A stretch of 49,799 nt of DNA from Pseudomonadota bacterium. GTDB lineage: Bacteria > Desulfobacterota > Syntrophorhabdia > Syntrophorhabdales > Syntrophorhabdaceae. A program made the translations under genes and the position numbers. This document shows, in pieces, positions 1 to 8,150 of this stretch (positions within the stretch are counted from its first letter, which is position 1; each line of letters starts with the position of its first letter). Below the pieces are notes generated by a model. That model made no database searches. It had not been told where the DNA came from and saw only the letters and a list, made by a program, of their open reading frames with translations. The stretch lies in the NCBI GenBank assembly GCA_026388315.1, contig JAPLKA010000067.1:1-49799 (forward strand), written 5' to 3'.

Positions 1-1
1 G

Positions 2-547
2 ATACATTCCTTTCATCCGTACGATGAATTTGTTTTTATTTCATTACAAATCCTCCAGGTGATCTTTGCACCCATTCCAGGTGAAGCGACAGGCCTCATT
101 GGCGGTTACCTCTATGGCCCTCTCCTGGGCACGATCTATTCCACCATCGGTCTCACTATCGGTTCGTGGATTGCCTTTCTCCTTGCCAGGGTATTTGGTC
201 TTCCTTTTGTGGAAAAGACCGTGAAACCTGAGATTATCAAGAAATACGACTATGTCATGGAACATCAGGGGGCTCTTATTTCCTTCGTCCTCTTTCTCAT
301 CCCGGGATTCCCAAAGGACTACCTATGCTACATCATGGGGTTGAGTCACATGACAACAACAACATTCCTCGTCGTTTCCACAATCGGCAGGTTGTTTGGG
401 ACCACCTTGCTTTCCGTCTGTGGAAGTTACGCCCATCACCACCAGTATGGCGCTCTCATTATTGCTTTCGGTGTGAGCGGTATCTTTATTATACTGGCCT
501 ACCTATACCGGGAAAGATTAATAAAAATATTAAGGAGAAAAAAATGA
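2..547 (+). CDS. TVP38/TMEM64 (VTT/DedA-like) membrane protein, 5' end outside window
   Basis: This is an integral inner-membrane protein of the VTT (SNARE-associated/DedA-like) fold. The frame is open from base 2, so the gene starts left of the window; the GTG at 59 is an internal valine in the segment QVIFAPIPGEATGLIGGYLYG, a family hallmark. Further hydrophobic segments follow (IGLTIGSWIAFLLARVFG, ALISFVLFLIPGFPKDYLCY, LIIAFGVSGIFIILAYLY), with the conserved re-entrant G-F-P-K-D-Y motif. The tail is basic (RERLIKILRRKK) and probably cytoplasmic. Related proteins are linked to lipid scrambling or membrane homeostasis, but the substrate cannot be told from sequence. The gene lies directly upstream of a transposon-like element, and no terminator is evident. 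Confidence 0.85.
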   Translation: MHSFHPYDEFVFISLQILQVIFAPIPGEATGLIGGYLYGPLLGTIYSTIGLTIGSWIAFLLARVFGLPFVEKTVKPEIIKKYDYVMEHQGALISFVLFLIPGFPKDYLCYIMGLSHMTTTTFLVVSTIGRLFGTTLLSVCGSYAHHHQYGALIIAFGVSGIFIILAYLYRERLIKILRRKK

Positions 548-576
548 TATAGTTCATACAAAAATACACGATTTCA

Positions 577-933
577 GGCTTAATACTAAAAAACGGGGTC
601 TAATTTACACAATATGTCATGAATAATCTTGTCTTTGAGGGCTCTTGTACTCCTCTATGATAGATGGCAAATCGTTTGCACTGATATGCATATTCACTCC
701 AAATGATTTTGTCGATCCAGCGTCAGCTTGAATGATTACTAAACTGCCCATTGCATACTATACATCAGTATCTCTTTCTATTGGTTTGTAACTCTTTTTT
801 TATTGTGATCTTTGAACGTCAATAAGGACAGTTTATTGACCCATTTCTCAGCCTCTTGAGTTATCGATAGCTTAAACCATTGATAGTGTAGTATTTAGAG
901 GCTATTTTAGACCCCGTTTTTTAGTATTAAGCC
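577..933. mobile_element. MITE-like non-autonomous element, 27-bp TIRs, 8-bp target duplication
   Basis: Bases 577-603 and 907-933 are perfect 27-bp inverted repeats (ends GGCTTAATAC...GTATTAAGCC). Immediately outside, CGATTTCA occurs at 569-576 and again at 934-941, a perfect 8-bp target duplication. The 303-bp interior has no intact transposase. On the minus strand it holds a short open stretch ending about 616, with a peptide running MHISANDLPSIIEEYKSP, plus stop-interrupted remnants. The 8-bp duplication and GG- start are compatible with several DDE families such as ISL3, IS1595 or IS256, but the family is not resolved. Perfect repeats and duplication point to recent insertion. Confidence 0.85.
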
Positions 934-941
934 CGATTTCA

Positions 942-1133
942 TCAAAAAACACTTTTAAATGAATCCGATACTATTTGTGTGTAGATGCACTAAATATTCT
1001 TCGACTTCCACTCATGTGTCAGGGAAGGGGACTCCTATGAGAAGACAACGGCTGATTGATTCACAGCACACTTGTCAGCACTGTGGAAATGCCCTGTCAT
1101 CATGACATCGACAGACATGGTCGCTAAGCGCTC
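942..1133. other. intergenic, possible gene remnant
   Basis: No supported gene. A 22-codon plus-strand frame beginning ATG at 1037 encodes a peptide with a CxxC pair (HTCQHCGNA) and then stops. It resembles the start of a zinc-ribbon protein but is too short to call and may be the stub of a deleted gene. Confidence 0.3.
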
Positions 1134-1511
1134 TTATACGACCGTGTCCACTTGAGAACCTACACCCGTTGCCGATACAGCGGAAGCTCCAGTACCCCGG
1201 GACTGTTCGTTTTGCTGCAAGAGGCCTAAGATGGTATCGGGGTTCATCGTGAGAAGGTTGATGTTTAGGAGATTCTACGAGTCCACCGTCGAGAACTGCG
1301 CCGAATCTTTAGTGCTTGTGGAAGCACTCTCGTTGTTTGCATTCTGTTCCTGCACCAGAATCTTCTGAACCAACCCGGGGCTTGCCTTCATCAATTCCTC
1401 GTTTTCCGCGCCCATGAGTATGCTTATCATAGGGTCCGTCGAGTCCTGGCTTCCACCGAGCAGCGTATTCACCATGGAATCCCCTGACATTTGGCCGTTC
1501 AAGCCGAACAT
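1134..1511 (-). pseudogene. small Ser/Gln-rich protein interrupted by an in-frame amber codon
   Basis: The frame starts at ATG 1511 (MFGLNGQMSGDSMVNTLL) and runs 78 codons to TAG at 1277-1275. It then stays open in the same frame for a further 46 codons to TAA at 1136-1134, ending GVGSQVDTVV. Composition is the same on both sides of the TAG: methionine/leucine helices with Ser/Thr/Gln linkers. The C-terminal end resembles those of the two neighbouring small proteins (FNIDITV, NKLTATV). The simplest reading is a gene broken by a nonsense mutation; amber readthrough is possible but nothing here supports it. No signal peptide and no recognised domain. Confidence 0.55.
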
Positions 1512-1822
1512 GGAGGACTCGGCATTGAGGAAAACTTCGCTTTATATTTTTGATACCAATCCGCCTTCATTCATATAACTTTGTTGCCTTCGTCGTCATC
1601 TCCTCGACGTACTAAAATGTACGCCTCCGTCGCCTCCTCTTTGTCGCCCGGGTACCCTCTGGGTGCTATCTTTGAATCCGAATTGGTATGAGATTACTCG
1701 TGAGGCTGACCGTGTCGGTAACGGTGCTCTGGGTGCTCGCCGATGCTGTTTGGCTGTTAGCGCTTGACTGCTGGCCCGTCTGTTGGGTGTGCTGGTCAGG
1801 CCAATACTGTAATTGCGCCCCT
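1512..1822 (-). other. degenerate coding remnant
   Basis: No intact gene. On the minus strand one frame reads a low-complexity stretch (TQQTGQQSSANSQTASAST, then VTDTVSLTSNLIP) and stops at about 1669. The composition matches the neighbouring Ser/Thr/Gln-rich small proteins, which suggests a decayed paralogue without a start. Confidence 0.35.
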
Positions 1823-2109
1823 CTATTTGCCGGCTGCGGGTTGTGCAGGTTGACCCTGCCTGCTGTCCATCATAATAGGCATATCCTTGAGCATATCCCA
1901 CGCTCTGTCCCTTTCTTTCATGTCTTCTCGCCCGTTTGCATCACTGGAGTCTATTGAATACACGGTCTTCTCCTTGTCCTGCGTTACATCAAGCCCGTCT
2001 TTTCCAAAAAGAGGTGAGATTGTAGCCCGGGCACAAGAAAGAGCAGGATACTGCTGATACAGAGGATCCGGATAGGGTTTATACTTTTCGATGTCTCACA
2101 ACCTTTCAT
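1823..2109 (-). pseudogene. small exported protein, frameshifted in a T-run
   Basis: ATG at 2109 follows a good ribosome site (AAAAGGA) and opens a signal-peptide-like N-terminus (basic MKGCETSKSINPIRI, then a hydrophobic core LCISSILLFLVPGL). That frame stops at 1986-1984. In the minus-one frame the sequence stays open from the same place to TAG at 1825-1823, giving a charged, hydrophilic domain (SIDSSDANGRED, DRAWDMLKDMPIMMD, then PAQPAAGK). The two frames join if one T is restored to the five-T run at 2010-2006, yielding about 95 residues. Either a real frameshift mutation or a homopolymer sequencing error fits. The family is not recognised. Confidence 0.6.
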
Positions 2110-2319
2110 GCGGATTCCTTTTCAAATAATTATTCGCTATCCAGACCGGCTCGGGTCTCGTGAATGGTTAGTTAAACCGGTTTCCCTATCGCCCATGGGG
2201 TCAGGTTACCGAACCCGTCAGCAATCTGTTCCAGGAAAAAACTTCCTCTGTAGGAAAAGCTTTCCGCTTGATCAATAGAACCCTATATGACCTATATGCA
2301 CGTCCTTCGTAAATCCCTT

Positions 2320-2703
2320 TCAAACCGTGATATCGATATTGAACGTAGCTAATTGAAGGTTGGTGCCAGTTCCAGAGGCCGCGGTTGTTTTCTGCGCTAT
2401 GTCCTGGGCCAGAGTCGCAAAGGCTTTCTGAGCCCCTGTAAGGTCGCCTGATTGAAGGGCATTGCCAACTGCCGCAAGGTCATTGCTTGGCTGGCTGTTT
2501 CCCCCGGTCTGCTGAACGCTCTGTGACTGGCCCACACTCTGCAAATCCTGATTCAATGCAGCAAAGGCCTTCCGGGCCCCAGCAAGATCACCGGAAATTA
2601 AGCATTGCCCAAGGTCCGTAAAATCTTTCCCTATCTGCTGAAACTGGCTCGGTGTAGCGTTTTGGCTAACGGTTGTGCTTGAAGTAACACCAGAGACAAA
2701 CAT
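2320..2703 (-). CDS. small protein with two DLxxAxxAF-type helical repeats
   Basis: This 127-residue protein has no signal peptide and no recognised enzymatic domain. Two helical repeats are visible: residues about 25-55 (DLGQCLISGDLAGARKAF, then AALNQDLQ) and about 75-105 (DLAAVGNALQSGDLTGAQKAF, then ATLAQDIA), linked by a Ser/Gln/Asn-rich stretch. Such repeats resemble short TPR-like pairs. The start is supported by AGAGG six bases upstream of ATG. Its N-terminus (MFVSGVTSSTTVSQ) and C-terminus (FNIDITV) resemble those of the divergent EF-hand gene and of the broken gene at 1134-1511. This suggests a local family of small, perhaps non-classically exported proteins. Function unknown. Confidence 0.7.
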   Translation of the reverse strand: MFVSGVTSSTTVSQNATPSQFQQIGKDFTDLGQCLISGDLAGARKAFAALNQDLQSVGQSQSVQQTGGNSQPSNDLAAVGNALQSGDLTGAQKAFATLAQDIAQKTTAASGTGTNLQLATFNIDITV

Positions 2704-3147
2704 AATGTACCTCTTTAAATGAAATTTAAACCCGATCTTCTAAATGCAAACGGCGTGCCAACCTGCAGGAATTCGGAAAACATTCCATCAACGTGGATCA
2801 TAGCCTTTCCCTTCACGGGCATTCGAAGATATTTGACCTGCGTTACGGTTGTACTTGAAAGAAGAAAAAAGGACAGGCTGCTTCCCAGGAGCAATGGTTG
2901 TGGGGGGCAGAAACCACTTCAACTCCGATTCCGGCAATATCTGCCTGCCGGGAATAATTTTCCCATATTCTATCCACAGGACAAGCGAGAAAGCGTGCTA
3001 CACCCCCTGTAAAGTGCCGTCAAATCAATATATTATGCAGCATGAACAGAGGAGGCACGACTATTGCATAAATAGTTTTGGTACTCCAGACCAAACATTT
3101 ACAGGGGCAAGTCGGGGTTACCCATATCAGAAAGGAGGGAATCAAAA
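2704..3147. other. divergent intergenic region
   Basis: This separates the two-repeat protein (minus) from the EF-hand gene (plus) and should hold both promoters, but no confident -35/-10 pair was seen. A minus-strand frame from ATG 2822 to TAA 2715 (35 codons) ends just before the ribosome site of the downstream gene; it is too short to call. A strong AAGGAGGG at about 3132-3140 serves the EF-hand gene. Confidence 0.4.
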
Positions 3148-3768
3148 ATGATCAGCGGAATAAGCGGAGTAGACAACTCTTGCTACCTGCAGCACCTGCA
3201 ACAACTGCAACAATTGCAGCAGTCTCAATCCAACGGCCCCTCTGCGGACCAGCTTTTCAGCAAAATCGACATGAACGGAGACGGCTCCATAAGCAAGGAT
3301 GAGTTCGCGACTTATCAATCGAGCATGGCGAAACAATTCGAAAGCTCCATAATGGGCTCTCAGACGGACTCGACCTCAGCGTTCCTCGCCTTGCTTCAGA
3401 GCGCGGGGTTGGCCACTGCGGGAAGCAGCACTTCAACGACAGCAGCTTCCAATTCTACGACGTCTCAAAAAAGCAGCACAACGACGGACCAGCTCTTCAG
3501 CAAAATCGACACAAACGGAGACGGTTCCATAAACAAGGATGAGCTCGCGAAGGCGGGAGCGGCAATCCACCGTCACCACCATCACGGTGCGCACAAAGCG
3601 GGCTCGAAAAGCGGCTCTGCGTCTCCTCTGAACCAGCTCTTCAGCAACATCGACACGAACGGAGACGGCTCCATAAGCAAGGATGAGATGATCACGTTTT
3701 TTACGAATCTCGGCGCAACGACGAACTCAAGCACGACAGTTGGTAACAAACTGACAGCGACCGTTTAA
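3148..3768 (+). CDS. three-EF-hand calcium-binding protein, His-rich linker
   Basis: 206 residues with three canonical 12-residue EF-hand loops of the form DxNGDGSIxKDE at 41-52, 121-132 and 169-180, each preceded by (D/N)QLFS(K/N)I. All acidic ligands, the central Gly and the position-12 Glu are present, so calcium binding is likely. The N-terminus carries a Gln-rich run (LQHLQQLQQLQQSQS). A Ser/Thr-rich linker separates loops 1 and 2, and a His cluster (HRHHHHGAHK) lies at about 148-157, a possible second metal site. There is no signal peptide. The near-identical DNA of the three loops indicates recent internal duplication. A strong ribosome site (AAGGAGGG) fixes the start. Role unknown; calcium buffering or signalling is inference. 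Confidence 0.88.
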   Translation: MISGISGVDNSCYLQHLQQLQQLQQSQSNGPSADQLFSKIDMNGDGSISKDEFATYQSSMAKQFESSIMGSQTDSTSAFLALLQSAGLATAGSSTSTTAASNSTTSQKSSTTTDQLFSKIDTNGDGSINKDELAKAGAAIHRHHHHGAHKAGSKSGSASPLNQLFSNIDTNGDGSISKDEMITFFTNLGATTNSSTTVGNKLTATV

Positions 3769-4329
3769 AGGAACGGCAAATGATGATCCGGAAGACTTCG
3801 TTCTTGTCACAACCATTAAAAGGGACAAGTCTTAATTCACGGATCAGGATAGCAGGCACGCTATTTACATGTAAGGTAAACCGACTCGCCCCTCGACGAC
3901 ATGTAAAAGCTTCTTTGTTATGATCGGCTTAATTGACCGTAAACTTAAGGCGGAGGACGCATAGCGTTTCAAAAGCTATCACAGCGAAAGCGGTCGGCTA
4001 AGCGAACCGGCCCGAGGAACGTGCATTAAGAACTCCATCACGTACCAGTACAGGTAGCAAGCCTTCTCTTTCCGGTAGTAATCGTCAATACTTTCAGAAT
4101 CTCTGTTCCAAACATTTGTGTAGCTCGCAGGCGCACATTTCTTCCTGTCACTCAATGATTGACTAATTTTGGGAATCATGCAAGAGTATCCATGGTAATC
4201 GTTACATATTTCCATCTGGTTCCGTGAGGGGCTGATACCAAATGTTGTATGGTTGAAATACTGTGGCACCGCCTGGAAGACAGTCGGCAAAAGGAGAAAG
4301 CAAATCAAAAGACGAGGAGGACACAGACC
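3769..4329. other. intergenic, no supported gene
   Basis: No convincing coding frame. An inverted repeat TTTACATGT (3864-3872) / ACATGTAAA (3899-3907) could form a hairpin or operator downstream of the EF-hand gene. The 3' end holds the ribosome site GAGGAG for the next gene. A minus-strand open frame across 3979-4407 has no recognisable features and overlaps the next gene's signal peptide. Confidence 0.4.
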
Positions 4330-4833
4330 ATGAAAAAGACATTTGGAACGGTGGCAGCTGCAATGGTTGTGTTTTTTTTGATAGGAACTTTTATTACCGC
4401 TGAGCATGTCACAGCCGGGGAGACGGGTAAGGGGGGCGGGCGTTTCATCGCCTATGACAACGGGACGGTTCTGGACACTGGGAGCGGGCTAATGTGGGCA
4501 GCGAAGGACAACGGGTCGGATATTAACTGGCAAGACGCTATGAGCTATTGTCAAAATTATCAGGGAGGTGGGTACACAGACTGGCGGATGCCGACACTGG
4601 ATGAACTGGCAGGACTGTACGATGCGGACAAATCCCGTCCGTCAGCATACAATCGTGACTATAACATTCATGTCGCAACGGAGTTGATTGATATTACCCA
4701 TTTCGCTCCCTGGGCATCGGAAACCAGCGGTTCCACCGCCGCCAACTTCAATTTCTACAATGGCAAGCGGAACTGGAGTCAAAAGTCGAACGACAACATC
4801 ACCCGGGCACTCCCGGTGCGCAATACCAAATAG
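4330..4833 (+). CDS. exported DUF1566 (Lcl C-terminal domain) protein
   Basis: The start at 4330 is chosen over an upstream in-frame codon at 4249 because it has GAGGAG upstream and opens a classic signal peptide (MKKTFGTVAAAMVVFFLIG, cleavage after about residue 33). The mature part is a DUF1566 domain: the phrase FIAYDNGTVLDTGSGLMWAA, then INWQDAMSYCQN, then GGYTDWRMPTLDELAGLYD, and a terminal RALPVRN. These are the family's signature blocks, related to the formylglycine-enzyme-like/C-lectin-like fold. The product should be periplasmic or surface-exposed; no enzymatic role is established. A second DUF1566 protein, with a lipobox, occurs at 38325-39041. Confidence 0.85.
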   Translation: MKKTFGTVAAAMVVFFLIGTFITAEHVTAGETGKGGGRFIAYDNGTVLDTGSGLMWAAKDNGSDINWQDAMSYCQNYQGGGYTDWRMPTLDELAGLYDADKSRPSAYNRDYNIHVATELIDITHFAPWASETSGSTAANFNFYNGKRNWSQKSNDNITRALPVRNTK

Positions 4834-4974
4834 GTCATTTGGTAATGCAACACACATTGGGGCAGGGGAATATATTGTAAGCACACTTGATGTCTTTGCC
4901 CCTCATTCATATAACGGCATTGTTAATGGATGTCTTTCTTTGATGCCCATAGCGTTGAATTCAAGACAGATTCC

Positions 4975-5274
4975 TCAACGGGAGATGGCCGCAATCTCTT
5001 CAAAGATTTCCACGATCGGGGCTTCTGCCAAGAGATCATCAAACTTCTTGAACAACTGCTGAAGATACGGCGTGGACATGTGATAGTCAACCGCCGCTTG
5101 ATCCCGATATTTTTCGTAAAATAAAAATTTACCAGGATTCTTTGGCGCGCGATGGAGCACATACGCCAACGCTCCTTGCTCAGCTTGTACATGGGGAACC
5201 ATGGCTTTTAACATATTTTCCAATTCAGGTTCTTTTCCACTTTTGGCCTGTAAAATGGCATTTATAACAATCAT
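4975..5274 (-). CDS. YgiN-like antibiotic biosynthesis monooxygenase (ABM) domain protein
   Basis: A single 99-residue ABM/dimeric alpha-beta barrel domain. It begins MIVINAILQAKSGKE and carries the family pattern (LKAMVPHVQAEQGALAYVLHR, then FLFYEKYRDQAAVDYHMSTPY, then LLAEAPIVEIFEEI), the length expected for YgiN-type putative quinol monooxygenases. These act as small cytosolic dimers; the substrate cannot be told here. Ribosome site AAGGAG lies nine bases before ATG. The gene stands alone between noncoding stretches and is transcribed in the same direction as rnr, which lies upstream of it across a 670-bp gap. Confidence 0.85.
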   Translation of the reverse strand: MIVINAILQAKSGKEPELENMLKAMVPHVQAEQGALAYVLHRAPKNPGKFLFYEKYRDQAAVDYHMSTPYLQQLFKKFDDLLAEAPIVEIFEEIAAISR

Positions 5275-5682
5275 CAGAAGTTCTCCTTGTCATTTCTGTT
5301 TTTTTTCTACATGTGTTTCTTCATTCGACAGGGGAATCATCGCTCACCCAGTCAATTCTGTATTCTCCCCTGTCGTGGACGATTTAATTCTTTTTTATAT
5401 GCTGCATACTTGCTCTTATAGGTCCAGTCTGTCGCTTCCCGAAACAAGGAACTGATAATTATCATGAAACTGGTCGTAAATGCCCTTAAGGTAATTTTTC
5501 CATTCTTTGCATTTATGTATTTCATCATGGATACTATTTTGCATTATAATAAAATTTAGTCAAATAGTTTCATGCGCCGGAATTTCCCTGCTTGCTACGA
5601 GCAACAACCATGAAGCGTGCATGAGTCTATTACAGGGACTTGCGCCTGTCTCCGTAAGGGGGTTGCCCCCTCCTTTTTTAAA
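5275..5682. other. intergenic with a terminator-like hairpin
   Basis: No supported gene. At about 5656-5680 the plus strand shows GGGGG-TTG-CCCCC followed by TCC and a six-T run, which looks like a rho-independent terminator, though no plus-strand gene lies upstream. It may be a relic or serve an unannotated transcript. Confidence 0.35.
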
Positions 5683-5815
5683 TGTTCAAACAGCTTAAAC
5701 CGCTTAAACGGTTCAAACAGCCCGAATTACTTGAACGGCTTGAACGGTTTTATCGGCTTGAACGGTTCACTTGGAGTCTCCCCCTCTCGCTCGCGGTGCT
5801 CGCTGGGTAGATTCC
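5683..5815 (+). repeat. 9-bp-period repeat plus shared tail, copy 1
   Basis: About ten diverged 9-bp units (for example CTTAAACCG, CTTAAACGG, TTCAAACAG, CTTGAACGG repeated) are followed by a conserved tail: CACTTGGAG, then CTCCCCCTCTCG, then CTCGCTGGGTAGATTCC. The same organisation recurs in the same orientation at 37625-37739. A compound dispersed repeat; function unknown. Confidence 0.8.
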
Positions 5816-5818
5816 AAC

Positions 5819-5939
5819 ACCCGTGTAATACCACGGGTACCCAACGACGCAAGGCAGACTACCACGCTTTCAAGCGTGGGCGAATGCCTTATTATTCACA
5901 CAACGCGTGTATATATTCAGCGCCACGGGCTTGCCCGTG
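5819..5939. repeat. three short perfect hairpins downstream of rnr
   Basis: ACCCGTG...CACGGGT (5819-5838), CCACGCTTTCAAGCGTGG (5861-5878) and CCACGGGCTTGCCCGTGG (5922-5939) are successive palindromes. The last lies five bases beyond the rnr stop codon and may act as its 3' stabiliser or terminator, although no T-run follows it on the minus strand. Confidence 0.6.
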
Positions 5940-5944
5940 GGAAT

Positions 5945-8095
5945 CTATGATCTTGCGGTTCTTGAGCGGCTGTCTTTGACAAGGCTGAAGTGGAGACGGT
6001 TTTGTTCTACGTCAGCGAGTGCGACTTTGACTTTCACTTTATCGCCGATGCGGTATGTCTTTTTCGTTCTTCTCCCCATGAGCCTGAATTTATCTTCCTG
6101 GAAGATGTAATAATCATCATGAAGTTCGCTGAGGAGAACCAGCCCTTCCACGAAAAAATCAAGAAGCTCCACAAAAAAGCCAAAAGAGGTGATATGTGAA
6201 ACAATCCCTTCATATACCTCACCTAGCTTATCTTTCATGAAAAACACCTTGATCCTGTCTTCCAACTCTCTTTCAGCTTCCATGGCGACCCTTTCACGCT
6301 CTGAGAGGTGTATTGCCATGCGGTCAAGCTCCTGTTCAGGAAACAGTCCGCCTTTATCTCCCTTTGCATAATTGGCAAGTGCAAGTTTGAGCGCCCTGTG
6401 ACATACGAGGTCAGGGTATCTCCTTATGGGTGATGTAAAGTGTAGATAGCAATCTGATGCCAGCCCGAAATGGCCTTTATTTGAGGCCGAATATTTTGCC
6501 TGCTTCATGGACTTGAGAAGGGTCTTATTTATCAGGAATTCATATTGTGAGCCACTCACGCTTTTTAAAAGTGATTGAAGGTATCCGGTAGTCCCGTTGA
6601 CTTTCTTGTGATCTACAGGAAGGTTCTGCAAAAGCCTTTCAAAGTCTATCAGTTTCTCGCGGTCAGGATGTTCATGTATTCTGTAGATTGCGGGGATCTT
6701 GTTTTTAAACAGATATTGTGCTACCGCCTCATTTGCTGCAATCATGAATTCCTCGATAATCCTGTGGGCGAAGAGTCTCTCTGACCTGATAATGCCTTTC
6801 ACCCCGCCTTCGATGTCCAGTATGACCTCCGGTTCAGGCAAGTCAAAATCAAGACTGCCTCTCCGGTTTCTTTTTTCTGCCAATATCTCTGCAAGCGCTT
6901 TCATGAGCTCTAATTCGGTTATAACAGCCTTCAGGTCGTTCCTTGTTTTTTTGTCTTTATGTATGAGCGCCTTTTCAACTTTAGCGTATGTGAGCCTCAT
7001 GGCGCTTTTTATGAGCGATTTACAAAAGGATGTCCGGGTTAATGTTCCATCTTTTGAGAATGTCATTTTTGCTGTCATGGCAAGCCTTTCTTCATTGGGG
7101 TTCAGGCTGCATATGACGTTTGACAGTATCTTCGGGAGCATGGGGACGACTGTCCCCGGAAAATAGGTGCTTGTGCCCCTCTCGTATGCCTCTGTGTCGA
7201 GGACAGTGCCGGGAAGCACATAGTGGGAAACATCCGCTATGGAAACATACAGTTCGTAGCCATCCTTTGTTTTTTCTATGAATACGGCATCATCAAAATC
7301 TTTTGCAAATTCGCCGTCAATTGTGACGTGTTTGAGTGCACGCAGATCAACCCTGTCATGACCGGCCTCATCTGAGAGCCTTACTTCATTTATTTCGGTT
7401 TCAACTGTTTTCTTAAACCTCTGCGGAAGATTGTATTTAAATGCCACAAACTGGGTGATGGATTTTACATCATTAAGCCCCCCAAAGACCTTAACAATTT
7501 TACAGGTAGGGTCTTTCCCATCTTCAGGATACTTCAAAATCTGGGAGGCAACGAGGCTACCCTCGGCTATTTGCTTATATGCCGGATTCTCTATGATGAA
7601 ATGATGCGGAACCTTTCCATCTTCAGAAACAACATACCAGATATTTTTTAACTGTTTTGCATACCCTGTGATATTTTTTGTCTTTCTCTCGATAACTTTT
7701 ATTATCTTTCCTTCTTTTTTCCCTCTTACGGTATGTTCTATCCGCGCGATGACTTTATCGCCGTGGAAGGCATTTTTTATCGATCCTGACGGGATAAATA
7801 TGTCTTTCTCTCCCTCTTTCTCGGAAATTAAAAATCCATTCCCGCTTCGTGTGCACCATAATGTTCCTGACTGGAGATTCATCTCGTGGGGTATTCCGTA
7901 CATCCCGCTTTTGAGCATTATAACGGCACCCTCTTTAAGCAAATCCTTTATCAGCACTCTTATTGCCCTTCGTTCGGACTTACTTATCTGAAGAACCTTT
8001 TCCAGTTCCTTCAGACTGACCGGTCTTTTCGAGTTTTTTAAAACTTTCAGAAGATTTTCTTTATTGAGGGTAAGGACTTTTTTTTGTTTTATCAT
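5945..8095 (-). CDS. rnr: ribonuclease R (RNB-family 3'-5' exoribonuclease)
   Basis: A processive 3'-to-5' exoribonuclease able to degrade structured RNA, acting in mRNA and rRNA decay in the cytoplasm. The 716 residues follow RNase R order: N-terminal winged-helix (residues 10-70), cold-shock domains (about 75-210), RNB catalytic domain from about 250, and a C-terminal S1 domain (about 625-705: YEGIVSHITSFGFFVELLD). The catalytic acidic motif TIDGEFAKDFDDA spans 258-270 with D260, D266, D268 and D269 all present. Further RNB blocks include GTSTYFPGTVVPMLPKILS and HFTSPIRRYPDLVCHRAL. Length is slightly shorter than the E. coli enzyme. The gene stands alone; three hairpins follow its stop. Confidence 0.96.
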   Translation of the reverse strand: MIKQKKVLTLNKENLLKVLKNSKRPVSLKELEKVLQISKSERRAIRVLIKDLLKEGAVIMLKSGMYGIPHEMNLQSGTLWCTRSGNGFLISEKEGEKDIFIPSGSIKNAFHGDKVIARIEHTVRGKKEGKIIKVIERKTKNITGYAKQLKNIWYVVSEDGKVPHHFIIENPAYKQIAEGSLVASQILKYPEDGKDPTCKIVKVFGGLNDVKSITQFVAFKYNLPQRFKKTVETEINEVRLSDEAGHDRVDLRALKHVTIDGEFAKDFDDAVFIEKTKDGYELYVSIADVSHYVLPGTVLDTEAYERGTSTYFPGTVVPMLPKILSNVICSLNPNEERLAMTAKMTFSKDGTLTRTSFCKSLIKSAMRLTYAKVEKALIHKDKKTRNDLKAVITELELMKALAEILAEKRNRRGSLDFDLPEPEVILDIEGGVKGIIRSERLFAHRIIEEFMIAANEAVAQYLFKNKIPAIYRIHEHPDREKLIDFERLLQNLPVDHKKVNGTTGYLQSLLKSVSGSQYEFLINKTLLKSMKQAKYSASNKGHFGLASDCYLHFTSPIRRYPDLVCHRALKLALANYAKGDKGGLFPEQELDRMAIHLSERERVAMEAERELEDRIKVFFMKDKLGEVYEGIVSHITSFGFFVELLDFFVEGLVLLSELHDDYYIFQEDKFRLMGRRTKKTYRIGDKVKVKVALADVEQNRLHFSLVKDSRSRTARS

Positions 8096-8150
8096 ATATT
8101 TATTGAAATCCGTTTAGGGATTAAAGCCTGGAAGGCATTACTGTTTTTTC

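Noticed and set aside
1275-1277. TAG as pyrrolysine codon
   Set aside because: No pyl genes in the window and the protein is not a known pyrrolysine protein; a nonsense mutation is simpler.
1596-1901. 101-codon minus-strand frame (Arg-rich)
   Set aside because: Out of phase with the recognisable coding remnant; Arg-rich shadow composition.
2001-2012. Programmed minus-one frameshift site
   Set aside because: CTCTTTTTGG does not form a full X-XXY-YYZ heptamer and no downstream pseudoknot was evident; homopolymer loss is simpler.
3979-4407. 142-codon minus-strand open frame as a gene
   Set aside because: Overlaps the signal peptide of the plus-strand DUF1566 gene, has no ribosome site, and its composition is not protein-like.
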